A stretch of 64,000 bases of DNA from Beroe forskalii (GCA_011033025.1 WFMF01000196.1:1-64000), one strand, 5' to 3'. Shown: positions 23,101 through 33,045, counted from the stretch's first letter. Translations and numbers: made by a program. Notes: generated by a model from the letters alone, not told the origin.

Positions 23101-26100
23101 ACTCCCCATTCTCACACCCACGTGACCTGGTCTGGAATCCGCCCCCGCACGGCAGCGAGCACTCGCCCCAAGGCGTCCACTCGCCCCACTCGCCCGGCTC
23201 CGTGTCTGGGAAATACCTCGTCAGAGTGGGAGAGGAATGGGAAATACCTCGTCAGAGTGGGAGTGGAATGGGAAATACCTCGTCACAGTGGGAGTGGAAT
23301 GGGAAATACCTCGTCAGAGTGGATTGTGGAATGGGAAATACCTCATCAGAGTGGGAGTGGAATGGGAAGTACCTCGTCAGAGTGGGAGTGGAATGGGAAA
23401 TACCTGGTCAGAGTGGGAGTGGAATGGGAAATACCTCGTCAGAGTGGGAGTGGAATGGGAAATACCTCGTCAGAGTGGGAGTGGAATGGGAAATACCTCG
23501 TCAGAGTGGGGGTGGAATGGGAAATACCTCGTCAGAGTGGGAGTGGAATAAGCGGTTACATGTCGAAGTGGTGACCGTATACCGCAACTTACATGGTCGA
23601 GGCGACAGCCGAGACTGTGTAAGTTGGATAATGGACGAGGCGTGCCGAGTTCATTATCGTAGGTATACGGTCACAGCTGAGATCATGGAACCGGATTATA
23701 CCCCGACCGGAAACAGCTGGGACTGACTATTCTACGGCCAAACAACAGTATTTCTTGCCACTCGGGTCTGACGACCCTCGTCCGGATTCATCGCTTAAGT
23801 AGATAATTGAGTGCTCCTTTATAAAATCAAATTTCATTTTTAGCCTTTCTTGCACTGTTATTTAGTGGAGACCGTATAACCAAACTTACACGGTCGCTAA
23901 AACAAGCTTGGGAGGGGTATAATGGGAAATACCTCGTTAGAGTGGGAGTGGAATGGGAAATACCTCGTCAGAGTGGGAGTGGAATGGGAAATACCTGGTC
24001 AGAGTGGGAGTGGAATGGGAAATACCTCGTCAGAGTGGGAGTGGAATGGGAAATACCTCGTCAGAGTGGGAGTGGAATGGGAAATACCTCGTCACAGTGG
24101 AAGTGGAATGGGAAATACCTCGTTAGAGTGGGAGTGGAATGGGAAATACCTGGTCAGAGTGGCAGTGGAATGGGAAATGTTAGCTAATTTGCTGCATTTC
24201 TCAAAAAATGGGAATAAAAAGAAAGTGTCAACATTGTACAAAGAACGAAATATAATATTTGAAGCAAACTTAGCAAACCTCTGCATGTGCATTCATAATC
24301 AGGTTCTTTTTTGCCCCCTGTGCACTGATCACCGCCATTTTGAACGGCTGGATTATTACATTTCCGACTTCTGCTCCTTTTAGACGAGTTCTTTTTACAG
24401 ACACATTCCGACCATTCACCCCACTCACTCCAGTTACCGTCAACAACTGAAAAATGTTAGAATAAATGCTTTTAGAACTTCAACTTCGTGACGCTACATC
24501 AGGCCCAGTTTTCCTTCTTTTTTTTTTATGAAACTCGCGTAATTTCCACTTTTATTTGACTAATTTAAACCCACGAAGATTGATAATAAGTTTTCACGTT
24601 TTATCCGAGCAATTGTAATATTATAGCCTACTGTATATTCGTACCGTGTAGAATTAAATGGTTAGCAGCCCTTTGCCTTCCCATGACACTGGCACTCTAA
24701 TCATGCCATTTTCAGTACAAGTAAGGCGGGTACAATAATTAACTTTAAACTTTTTGCCACTTTCGAGAGCTGAGAAATTTCGAATAGATACCTAATCTGA
24801 ATATCTTTTGATGTGATTCGAGATGATTGCAATGCATTGATATATTGATATACCTTATCGGACATAACTATCGCGGACATTACAGTCACACTGAGCACCT
24901 GAGTAAATATTAATGTCCGTGAAAGTTATATCCATGATACTATCATAATGTCCGTGATTTTTTGGTTCATGACGTTAGCTCACCAGTATTATTTCCTCTT
25001 AAAATTTCTAGGGTGCTGTCGCAAATTTTCTAACTTCATCTCTTTAAACGCAAAGACAATAAAATTCTTCAGGAAATTATATACATTTTTCATGCATAGT
25101 AACTTTCAGCAGAAATTTTCTCTCCTAAAAGGTCCATGACAAAACATGGATTTGGTCGGTGGCCAAAAAATCACACTTACTGCTGCAGAGGTCCATGTAA
25201 TCTTGACACTTAGGGTCGGTCTTCTTTCTGATGTTTTTCAGCATCCCTTTACATTCATCGTGCGTCTTTTTGGGGCTCTCAACCACTGTTTCTGTCTCAC
25301 TGAATGTGCACTTCTTGTATTCCCAACCTGGAGATGGAATAGAAAACATTACAATTGATATAGCGCAGTTTTGATTTTAGTATCATTTTGTTAAACTTTA
25401 ATACATTCAGTGTCACCGAGAATTCGTTGATCATCCAACATTACATGTACACAATGCTGACTACAGGTGCCAAATAGGTACCTATTATGATATTGCAATA
25501 ATATAATCTTATAATGAAATCAGTTAGCTCCATCCTTCCATCTGAGGGCAGAAAACAAAATCTTTCCCTTTTTAAGTTTTTTAAAATCAATGTCTACAGA
25601 ATATTATCACTTTTAGAGAAACAAGTCACTCTTCGCACCAAGGTCTTCCCCAGGTGGATTAACCAACACGCTTGTGATTGCAATCCTCCACCCCTCACTA
25701 GGGAGGCCAGGTGAGCACAGCACTCCGTAAAATGAGGCCTAACAGTACAGGGCTGGGGTCGGGGGCACATCAGTTATCGGAGTGATAAGCGATGTAACCA
25801 GGTTTGGGTCAGGTTTACGTCAATGTTCTAGGGGCTTACAGGTTTGGTGAACTCACTAACCAATGGTGTTCCGCGGATGTTATGTCAGACTATTGAAATT
25901 TACAATTACCTACTAGAACTGCTTAAATCCGCGCATGTAAACAGGAAGAGTCAAGTGTTCGAAAAGCAGATTGCATCTTCCTTTAGAAGCATAATTACTT
26001 CTTCCTTCTTAGGGTGGTTTTCTGACAATAAATCACAGAGTACGATATAATAAGTAATTCTTATTAAATTCTCTGAACTCACCTTCAACAAATTATCTCT

Positions 26101-26193
26101 GAATTCCTGGACTAGCTTTTCACACGACTTCTTACTTGTGACACAGCTTATGAGCGACAAAGACAACAGCAGACTTACAATTGCCCTCATCAC
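16594..26193 (-). CDS. Secreted mosaic protein with TSP1, kringle and GCC2/GCC3-like modules
   Basis: Thirteen exons on the minus strand form one gene: 26193-26083, 25327-25181, 24446-24279, 23205-23047, 22696-22220, 20582-19965, 19778-19649, 19214-19097, 18939-18454, 18238-18080, 17908-17843, 17543-17385 and 17150-16594. Nearly every junction joins in phase 1 with GT-AG borders, the classic arrangement for shuffled extracellular modules. The order is signal peptide, a short Cys-containing region, two TSP1 repeats, domain A, domain B, kringle, A-like domain, GCC2/GCC3-like module, Pro/Thr linker, TSP1, and a C-terminal B-like domain ending VKKS. The product is about 1,100 residues. The phase between the first two exons does not match, so a small exon is probably unseen. 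TSP1 and kringle modules usually bind matrix, glycans or proteases; the role here is unknown. The architecture matches no family I can name. Confidence 0.85.
17385..17543 (-). CDS. Exon: TSP1 repeat 3
   Basis: The exon encodes VDGEWGLFGAWSECAECART, then KERECRNPAPAHGGKDCEG and CDVQSC. It has the group-1-like spacing NPAP.HGGKDC common in TSP1 repeats. Only two of the three layered W residues are kept. 159 bases, phase 1 in and out. Confidence 0.92.
17640..17810 (+). repeat. Dispersed repeat family 2, copy a
   Basis: TACTAATGGGTGTCTAAGTG, then ACCATGGTGAACT.AGTGTAG and GTTAAACAAGGAATCGAA are shared in order with 59690-59830. A tRNA-derived SINE is possible because AGGAATCGAA vaguely recalls a B box, but I would not call it. 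Confidence 0.7.
17843..17908 (-). CDS. Exon: Pro/Thr linker
   Basis: A 66-base symmetric phase-1 exon encoding ESGPTVPTPTPHSTTPATVP. This is a probable O-glycosylated spacer between the Cys-rich module and the last TSP1. It could be skipped without changing frame. Confidence 0.75.
18080..18238 (-). CDS. Exon: GCC2/GCC3-like Cys-rich module
   Basis: 53 codons, phase 1 to phase 1, reading SCLPGQKIEDYECMTCPANT, then YSDKLDATRCKPCP and SVEDCSG. The C..G......C..CP...YS......C..CP pattern is that of the GCC2/GCC3 (ephrin-receptor-like) repeat found in many metazoan extracellular proteins. Confidence 0.88.
18454..18939 (-). CDS. Exon: second A-like domain
   Basis: It begins RITRKPISGEWKDLRANSH and ends YIDWQYWDKTG. 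The stretch NVWEIAINGQRIFVTL parallels the W-K-I/NG portion of domain A in exon 22220-22696, and both finish with a DW-containing junction. It is acidic in the middle (FDDDDN). The function is unknown. Confidence 0.82.
19097..19214 (-). CDS. Exon: kringle domain, 3' half, with apparent 1-base deletion
   Basis: The frame entering from the previous exon reads VYNLLDYKSNSCRN. The remaining kringle residues, GPWCWTTAGREPCDIPFC, lie in the next frame. One base is missing between the CRN codons (near 19172) and the PDASDEG codons. Restoring a single base gives an intact kringle and also the exact exit phase (phase 1) needed by the next exon. Either this allele is broken or the assembly has an error. 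Confidence 0.85.
19341..19475. mobile_element. Small foldback MITE FB8 in the kringle intron
   Basis: GGTCATTTGGCCTAACTGGA followed by CATTTGGCCTAAC on the left is mirrored by GTTAGGCCAAATGTCCAGTA followed by AGGCCAGATGACC on the right. About 40-base arms enclose a loop of roughly 50 bases. It sits in the intron that splits the kringle. Confidence 0.75.
19649..19778 (-). CDS. Exon: kringle domain, 5' half
   Basis: The exon encodes NCKDDPQGVSYRGNVSVS, then NECLPWSEQD. This matches the start of a kringle (C....G..YRG..S.S..G..C..W). Donor AAGT|GTGAGT, leaving phase 2 to join exon 19214-19097. Confidence 0.9.
19965..20582 (-). CDS. Exon: domain B, unknown extracellular module
   Basis: 206 codons beginning DWKKIPDYYNYRKY and ending LYDLPVKFN. 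It is rich in aromatic residues and has two cysteines. It shares the leading DW and a loose Y..G.....L.....Y pattern with the terminal exon (16594-17150), so both may be copies of one domain. The family is not recognised. Confidence 0.8.
20925..22161. mobile_element. 1.2-kb non-coding element filling a gene intron
   Basis: GCAACCCCCTCACAG (20925-20939) is exactly inverted at 22147-22161. The interior is non-coding, with phrases such as ATCTATATCTCAGCTCCC and a direct repeat GCACGTGAGTTCACGTGG at 21860 and 22000. It occupies most of the intron between two domain exons; its right end lies only about 60 bases from exon 22220-22696. No target duplication was found. Confidence 0.6.
22220..22696 (-). 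CDS. Exon: domain A, unknown extracellular module
   Basis: 159 codons beginning GGFETVEIGTQYDIS and ending SFKITNA just before a DW at the next exon. It contains a W-K-I strand and an N-G turn about two thirds along. The same W.I...NG...DW outline occurs in exon 18454-18939, suggesting an internal duplication. I do not recognise the fold; a beta-sandwich ligand-binding domain is a guess. Confidence 0.8.
23047..23205 (-). CDS. Exon: TSP1 repeat 2
   Basis: The exon encodes EPGEWGEWTPWGECSLPCGG, then FQTRSRGCENG and CNSQPC, a complete six-Cys TSP1 with the canonical CSLPCGGG turn. It is 159 bases, phase 1 to phase 1. Its acceptor TATTTCCCAG abuts the 31-bp minisatellite, whose unit contains TATTTCCCAT at the equivalent place. 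Confidence 0.92.
23211..23552. repeat. 31-bp minisatellite, array 1, abutting a splice acceptor
   Basis: Eleven near-identical copies of a 31-base unit made of CGTCAGAGTGGGAGTGGAAT followed by GGGAAATACCT. On the gene strand the unit is a pyrimidine-rich tract ending TATTTCCCAT. The copy touching exon 23205-23047 ends TATTTCCCAG, the used acceptor. Confidence 0.95.
23553..23918. mobile_element. Insert splitting the 31-bp minisatellite
   Basis: Between the two arrays lie GTGACCGTATACC (about 23569) and its inverse GGTATACGGTCAC (about 23660), plus a further GACCGTATA copy near 23870. This looks like one or two small inverted-repeat elements inserted into a single original array. Ends are not exact. 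Confidence 0.5.
23919..24180. repeat. 31-bp minisatellite, array 2
   Basis: About eight copies of the same 31-base unit as array 1. It ends about 100 bases from the donor of exon 24446-24279. Together the two arrays and the insert make up most of this roughly 1.07-kb intron. Confidence 0.95.
24279..24446 (-). CDS. Exon: TSP1 repeat 1
   Basis: After TTTTTCAG the exon reads VDGNWSEWGEWSECVCKKN and then a R-rich strand (KRSRSRKC). This is the WxxWxxW plus basic-strand layering of TSP1 domains, with six cysteines. W residues preceding a Cys in this pattern are often C-mannosylated. The donor is GAG|GTTTGC. The next intron is almost wholly minisatellite. Confidence 0.9.
25181..25327 (-). CDS. Exon: short Cys-containing N-terminal region
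   Basis: The acceptor CATCTCCAG precedes GWEYKKCTFSETETVVES; the donor follows YMDLCS (AGCA|GTAAGT). Four cysteines in 49 codons suggest a small disulfide-linked unit. Phase 1 in and out matches the following TSP1 exon. No family recognised. Confidence 0.75.
26083..26193 (-). CDS. Exon 1: start codon and signal peptide
   Basis: The exon opens with MM followed by a hydrophobic core (IVSLLLSLSLISC), a classical signal peptide probably cleaved after CVTS. It continues with a Lys/Glu-rich stretch and ends AAG|GTGAGT in phase 0. The next recognised exon needs a phase-1 partner, so one exon may be missing in 25328-26082. Confidence 0.75.
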
Positions 26194-26402
26194 TAGGATA
26201 TTTTATAGCTTTACACTTTGACCCATCATCGCAAGCCAGTTTCCTGATAAAGTTACAACACGAAAACCGAGCTGAGTGTCATATAATGACGCACAAAAGT
26301 CAAAACTACTAAACTAGCGCCAATTTTTTGTAAAAAATGGGCACCTTTCACCATCCACTTGAGGGTAAACTGTGAGGCGGTGAAGTGATTACCATACAGG
26401 AA

Positions 26403-26780
26403 CAGGCCCGTAATCCGTATTTAGGGGAGGGGGCGTGGGGGCTGCAGCCCCCCTCGGAAAAATTGGAACCTCCCAAAATGTTGCTCTAATTTTGGCGAAT
26501 ATCGTTTTATTCGTGGTACTGTGGTAAAATGAATATTGTTATATTTTGCGTGTGTAAATGAGCGTGTGTAAATGAACGTGTGTGTGAGACACTTGATATA
26601 TTTCGACCCCATTTTTCTGCTTTACGGGTAATTTCTTTATTGTAAAACAGCCTAGAACACCCTATTTTTCAAGATTTCTCTAAGACTCCCTGGACCCTGT
26701 TAGGGGCTGCACCCCGAAATCATGCGTAGCTTGCTCACTTTACAGGACCCTGACCGGAAAGAATCCTGGCCACGGGCCTA
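26403..26780. mobile_element. Non-autonomous hAT-like element, 378 bp
   Basis: TACAGGAA occurs at 26395-26402 and 26781-26788, an exact 8-bp target duplication. The inverted ends begin CAGGCCCGT on the left and TAGGCCCGT on the right (read inward). Eight-base duplications and YAG ends are hAT hallmarks. The interior is non-coding and holds GGGGGCTGCAGCCCCC. Confidence 0.85.
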
Positions 26781-26788
26781 TACAGGAA

Positions 26789-27665
26789 AGGGGACAATCC
26801 CTTCAAACCCCTAAACGTCCTCAAAATTTAACTGCAATTTAGCATTTTGCTGATTCTGCATTTTAACAACCACCGTGGGTTTGAAATGGTTTACCTCCCA
26901 GAGCAATAAGTCCCCTCTGAATCCATTGGGGGTGGCAAGTTATGGGAGCCCCTGTGTCCGTTTTGGATACACAGGCTCAAACTTGACATTGAAATGTTTA
27001 TATTGCAGAGCCTATAGCCTCCTATAGACATGGGTTTGCCTCCAATCATAGCCCTAGCACAGTATGATGGAACCCAATAGCCTTGAGATAACCAAATATT
27101 TGAAGGAACCTTGGCAGGAGATGTCTCAAATTTGATTTATTTTTGAGGCTCCCATACTTGCCAGTCCCATTGTTTCTCGAATGGGATCGGGAGCTTCCGA
27201 AAATCGTAGCATACTTGACACTTGCTGCCAGCTCTGACGTGGAAGTTGACGCATGAGTGAGTGGTGCAGTGTCAGTGTGGGGTGGAGAAAGAGAGACCAT
27301 GAATCTGATGAATGCGTACGGAAAACGACAAAATGGAACTGATAAGAATGCATGATCCCTCCGGAGTTTAAAAAGCCTCAAAGGTTCGAAAAACTTCGGA
27401 GAATTGGGAAACAGCTTCCAGAAGATTCGGAGAAACGGTGGATGCTGAGCTTTTTGACAGGCTCCACCGATCAACATGTAGGGCAGTCGGGTTATTTTTC
27501 TTTGCATAGGATATGATGATCCATGATCACAGATGTACTGACTAATGAACACTGTCAATCATATCTTACATTGAACTGCGGAAATTGGACTGAGGATCAG
27601 GAGCTGAAAGGACACCGAAAGGTACTGGGGAATGTCCTGATGACAGGTAAAGTACATACCAGGAA
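26789..27665. other. No supported gene
   Basis: A 170-codon open frame on the minus strand (27046-27558) has no recognisable motif and no splice context. I do not call it a gene. Nothing else is recognised. Confidence 0.45.
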
Positions 27666-27669
27666 TTAA

Positions 27670-28809
27670 GGGGGGGGGGGGTTCAAGCCAAATTTTTGGG
27701 AAAACACGTTTCTGAGATAACGGTTGACCCGAAAGGTATACCCCGTGGGCCAACTTTTTGGCCAGGTTTGGTACTCCCAGACCCACTGGCGCTGCCGTGG
27801 CGCCATGCCCAAATATGGGCACAAAATGGGCATATTTTTTCAAAAGCAACTTGGGCGGGATCTGAGGTGTGCAATCGATAGATAATGGTCCCCTGAGTTA
27901 CCATAAAAAATTTGAAGTCGATATCTCAAAAAATGGCTGAGTTATGGACCGAAAACGTATGCCCATATATGGGCATACGCACGTGCGCAAGCAATTTTGG
28001 CCCATAACTTGGGCAAATATCAATATTTTTGAATGAAACCAACTTTATTCGATAAATAGCGTTGAATTATGTATTCTCTGCAAGTTTGGGCTTGATTGCT
28101 GCTAAAATGGCGATTTGAGGTCCAAAAAACCTCTAAAAACCACAAAATCGCCATTTTCTCAGTTCCCGTTTTTTCCAAAGTGCACTTTACTCAAACGCTT
28201 ATAACTTCGGCTACGATTGATATTTTTGCATAATTCTTTTTTTACGTGAAACTAGACTAAATTCCTCAGAAACAAATAGAGCCGGATTTTTGATTTAGGC
28301 CTCCAAAAATTTTTGGCGCCAAAAGTGCCAAATTTTTGGCAAAAATTTGGCGCTTTCGGCGCCAAAAATTTTTGAGGGCCTAAATCAAAAATCCGGCTCT
28401 ATTTGTTTCTGAGGAATTTAGTCTAGTTTCACGTAAAAAAAGAATTATGCAAAAAGCAATCGTAGCCAAAACGTTTGAGTAAAGCAAAAAAAACGCGAAC
28501 TGAAAATGGCGATTTTGTGGTTTTTGACCTCAAAATTTTAGCAGCAATCAACCAAACTTGCAGAGAATACATAATTCAACGCCTATCGAATAAACTCAAA
28601 ATATGATATTGGTTGTTATGGGCCAAAATAACTTGCGCGATGGCCATCAACTCAGGCTATTTGAGATATCGACTTCAAATTTTTTTATGGTAACTCAGGG
28701 GTATCGATTGAACACCTAAGCCCATTTGTCGCCCGTGGGTATGTGAAACCTCTTTGGGTCAACCGTTATGTCAGAAACGAGTTTTCCCAAAATTTGTTTG
28801 AACCCCCCC
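27670..28809. mobile_element. Foldback element FB3, 1.14 kb, TTAA target
   Basis: The element is one giant imperfect palindrome centred near 28340, with arms of more than 500 bases. It is flanked by TTAA at 27666-27669 and 28810-28813. The ends read GGGGGGTTCAAGCCAAATTT on the left and are mirrored on the right. TTAA duplication is diagnostic for piggyBac or Kolobok-type mobilisation. It has no coding capacity. A truncated relative of its left end lies at 43899-44214. Confidence 0.9.
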
Positions 28810-28813
28810 TTAA

Positions 28814-30073
28814 GATAATAAAAACACAATAAGATTGTCAAAACATTCACCAAGTTCAGTTCAGACTTCGTCAATTTCATCATATTATCATTTGTTTAGA
28901 GATATGTAGGGACCAACTCCCCCTGCCCTCACAATTTACGATTTTTCATATCACAAAGCAGTGACTTTGATATTACTTTCAGCAAAGACTATGTACGTAT
29001 ATGATAATTGCAATGTTACTCAATAGTGAGAACCATATGAACGGAGAACCTGAGCCTCGGGATAGGAGCTTCACAGGGGTTATGTAAAGCTGTAGCTAAA
29101 GGTAAAAGCTGATGAGGTTTACCTTGTAAAGCAGTTACTTAAAGGCATAAGGAACACTGAGTACTGCGAACTTCAGTCGTTCGAACTTCTGTCATGTTTG
29201 GCGACGGAAGTCTAAACTGCTCATTTTCTTCTAACCTCCGTCATTCCTGACTTCCGCCGTTCGAACTGAAGTATTCCTGTACAGTGGGTTTAGGCCTGTT
29301 AACCTTAGTCTAAAAGCCCAATTGAAGGCATTCGAATATGTTGCTCATGCGAGGATGGTCAGTGTCAATTAGTTACAGTACCATCGAATGATCATTCCGT
29401 ATTTACCAATATCTTCCTTGACGAGCTTTCTCTCTTACCTCAGATAAAACTAGCAAGTAGACATGCCTATGTAAGATATCCCAAGTAGCATGGATGCGAC
29501 AGGACCCTTCCTCTCACATGATGAGCGGTTCATCGCTATATTATAGCTATGAGCCGTGACGTGACCCTTTCAGTTACTATCACATAAAGCACTATAGCTA
29601 TGAGCCGCATCATGTGAGTCGAACGTCACCTAACCCTCCACCAGAAACATTGGGTGCATGTGTCGTTTGTTGTAGTTTGGTTTAGATCCTAACTTGACTG
29701 TGCTGCAATGAGTGAAACTGTCGTTTTCAGCATCTGAAGTACTCAATTGTTTCAAATCATTTACATGCCTCCCTGTTAGACCGTGGGAAATGCATTCTTA
29801 TGTGCGCAATTGTCGGTAGGCCGATATATTGGCTAGTTCTTGTATTCTGATGAACGTTTTTAATTCTTCTCAGACCACATTCATTACATATTGAGATTTT
29901 CAAAGTATCAATAATCATTATTTCGTGCAAAATTTAGCAGTAGTAACTTAGTAGGTATACTGCTGTAAAGAAACATGAGGAAGAAGCCTTTCAGCATAAC
30001 TGTGTTTAAGAGACTGTCAGCCAGTCTATCAGATGGGAAGGGTAGTGCTGATAATAATCGATAAAAAATCTTG
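28814..30073. other. No gene seen; short hairpins
   Basis: Spacer with an imperfect hairpin near 29514-29610 (CATGATGAGCGG against CCGCATCATG) and a mirrored CAGTCGTTCGAACT/AGTTCGAACGGC pair at 29165-29270. No gene recognised. Confidence 0.5.
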
Positions 30074-30768
30074 TAGTAAGGGCTGTATTTGATATATCTG
30101 AACATGGGTGTGAAATAAATCTTAATCTAGGTTTGAGGGTTGGATCCGATAGCATATAGGTCATATATATACCAAAAAAAAAATTTCAAAAATTTTCGAT
30201 GCGGAAACCCATTTTTGGGCCACGCCCATTTTGGGCAGTGGCCAAAAAATGAATCAACGATATCTCAGCTTCTATTTGAGGAAAAGTTATAAATGACCAC
30301 TCTAACTGACGTAGAATTGGCGGTTTTACTAGGGTAGAACATGGTTTTAAGGTTCTATCTCATCCCGTTCCCGAGATAATCCCACATTTGGCCATTTTGG
30401 CTGTCCGTCAGGCCCAATTTGGGCATATGGGCAGCTTATGGGATGGAGAACATCAGAACCATGTAACTCGACTGGAAATGATCGGTTTATGAGGGTAGAG
30501 CATGGTTTCAAGGCTCTATCTCAACCCGCTCCCGAGATAATCCCCAATTTGGCCATTTTGGCTGTCCATGAAGCCCAATTTGGGCGTTTTGACAGCTAAT
30601 GATATGGAGACCTTCAGAACCATGTAACTCGACTGGAAATGGCCGGTTTATGAGGGTAGAGCATATTCTTAAAGATCTATCTCAACCCGATCCCGAGATA
30701 ATCCCGAATATGGCCATTTTGGCTGTCCATGAGGCCCATTTTGGGCATTTGGACAGTTTATGAGATGG

Positions 30769-31996
30769 CTTCGTTTCCATAAATGGTTAGCACGGTTAGC
30801 AGTGCTAATGGGAGGAAATTTTTTGATACTGGGAGGATTTGTGAAATTGCCAAAAAATATTATTTAAAAAAATTACAATAAGTTGCGTTCTCAGAAATTA
30901 TTCCAGTAAAATTCATACAGTAGTAAACTAGCTAATGCACGTATGAAGTAATTGAAGCTATGAATGAAATATTGATTATTAGAAGAGTACTTCCTAAGTT
31001 TGTTCCTATATGATTTAAATCGTCATCCCATCATTACTTCCATATTAGAACATGTGCGAAATTTGTTCAATTTTTGTCTACAAGTACAAATAAGAGTAAA
31101 GTCATATCGAATCTATAATTCAGTTTAATGTTCAAAATGCCTGGCTTCTGGGGGCTGCTGCCCTTGCCCCCTGCCAAATAGCTTATTTTCATCTCCGCTG
31201 ACATTTTATCATCATTAATAAGGGCCAAATAGTTTGAAATTAGACTGAAATTAGAGTACAAATTCTATTTAGATAAAAATTCTATTTGGTTGAAAACATC
31301 CAGCTTCTGGGTGCTGCCGCCCCCAGACCCCCACCTTCTGCATTTATTCTCATATCTGTACAGACATATTCCGTTTCGAATACTGCCTACAGGTCAGACT
31401 GTCTGGCTTCTGGGGGCTGCCGCCCCCAGACCCCTGCGTACTGGTTTTCATTATCATCTCTGTAAACATTTTTCATTTCAAATATGGCCTTGGGGCCAAG
31501 CAAATACTTTGAAATTAGACTGAAATAAGAGTTAAATCCTATTGAGATGACAATTCTATTCGGTTAAAAACGTCCAGCTTCTGGGGGCTGCCGCCCCCAG
31601 ACCCCTGCCTACTGGATTTCAGTCTCATCTTTGTGGAAATTCATTTTAAAAACGGGCTAAATACTTTGAAATTATTCACAATTTTTAGTAAAATGAGAGC
31701 GAAAATCCTATTGAGGTGAAAAGTTAATCTATTGAAAACATCTGGCTTCTGGGGGCTGCCGCCCCCAGACCCCCGCAATCCAGCATACTGATACAGGATT
31801 AATTTATACTTGTTTCGGAAGACATTTTGCATTTTATACCCCGAAATAAGACTGAAGTAGGTATAAGTTAAAATCCTGTTAGTTCTTTGGGCTGCCGCCT
31901 CCAGGCGTCTGTTTCACTAGTAAGAAATTCAATTTAAATTTACTGGGAGGATTTTAAATGCTGCTAATGGGAGGAAAAACCTTTTTGGAAGGCAAG
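30769..31996. mobile_element. 1.2-kb element inserted in the FB4 left arm, 8-bp target duplication
   Basis: TGAGATGG occurs at 30761-30768 and 31997-32004. Removing the insert rejoins a collinear 161-bp FB4 unit. The ends CTTCGTTTCCATAAA and CTTGCCTTCCAAAAA are imperfect inverted repeats. The interior is a tandem array of five or six units of about 110-170 bases, each with a hairpin of the type CTGGGGGCTGCCGCCCCCAG. The 8-bp duplication fits hAT. Confidence 0.82.
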
Positions 31997-32659
31997 TGAG
32001 ATGGAGAACATCAGAACCATGTAACTCGACCGGAAATGATCGGTTCATGAGGGTAGATCGTTTTTTAAGGCTCTGTCTCAACCCGTGCCCGAGATAATCC
32101 CCAACATGGCCATTTTGGCTGTTCATGAGACCATATAACTCCACTGGAAATGGTCGTTTTATGAGGGTGGAGCATGGTTTTAAGGCTCTATCTCAACCCG
32201 TTACCGAGATGGTCGTTCTATTACTTGCTCTAGAGGCATTCAGTTTATAAATCTTACCAAAACAACAAACATTTTATGTTTATTTATCAATTTATTTATC
32301 AATTCGATACAATTGGCATGAAACATAAAATAAGATACAGATCAGCATGATATCAAAATAAACATGTTACTGTTATCGAAGTATACAGTTGAAGAAGACA
32401 CAAAACATAAGGGTTCTTCAAACTAAGGAAACAATAACATTTTGCGATCTTCGTTTCCACCTGCAATGAGTCCCTTTGGGTATGGCACCCTTTTTAATGA
32501 GTTCAATTTCGTTTCCAGTATGACGGAGGATATCCTTCTCTATTGTGTGATTCACACGATATATATCAAGTCCATCATTTAATACTTTATCATAATGTAT
32601 ATTTACAGGGATATATATCTATTGCATAGTACTGAATCTTTACTGACGTCTTTCTATGC

Positions 32660-33045
32660 TAGTATGACACGTGTCTATAAAATACATAGACACACGCCTA
32701 TCGGGTCTATTTGGGGATAATGCTCGAGAGCGCAAGCCCGAGGGATGTATCTGGTTTTGACCCGAGTCCGTATGGCGAGGGGTCTAAACCAATATGGACC
32801 CGATCAGGCAAGTGTCTATATATTATAGACCCGCATGAAAACGTCAGAGGGTTCTATAAAATACATAGATCCGTGCCTATCGGGTCCATTTTGGGATACT
32901 ACCCGAGGGCGTAAGCCGGAGGGATGTATCCGGTTTTGGCCCGAGCCCGTAGGGCGAGGGTCTAAACCAATATGGACCCGATCAGGCAAGTGTCTATATA
33001 TTATAGACCCGCATGAAAACGTCAGAGGGTTCTATAATTTGTTAC
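32660..33045 (+). repeat. Tandem pair of a 183-bp repeat, family 3
   Basis: Two adjacent copies share CTATCGGGTC.ATTTGGGATA-like, CGAGGGATGTATC.GGTTTTG, CCAATATGGACCCGATCAGG and CATGAAAACGTCAGAGGGTT blocks. A diverged third copy lies at 54460-54620. They sit in the spacer of FB4. Confidence 0.85.

Noticed and set aside
23067..24383. Long frames of 100-220 codons reading GNTSSEWEWNGKYLVRV repeats
   Set aside because: The 31-base unit cycles through all three frames without stops. The region is intronic between two TSP1 exons on the other strand.
27046..27558. 170-codon minus-strand open frame
   Set aside because: No motif, no splice-site logic, biased low-information composition, and a strong opposing frame. 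It is probably chance.
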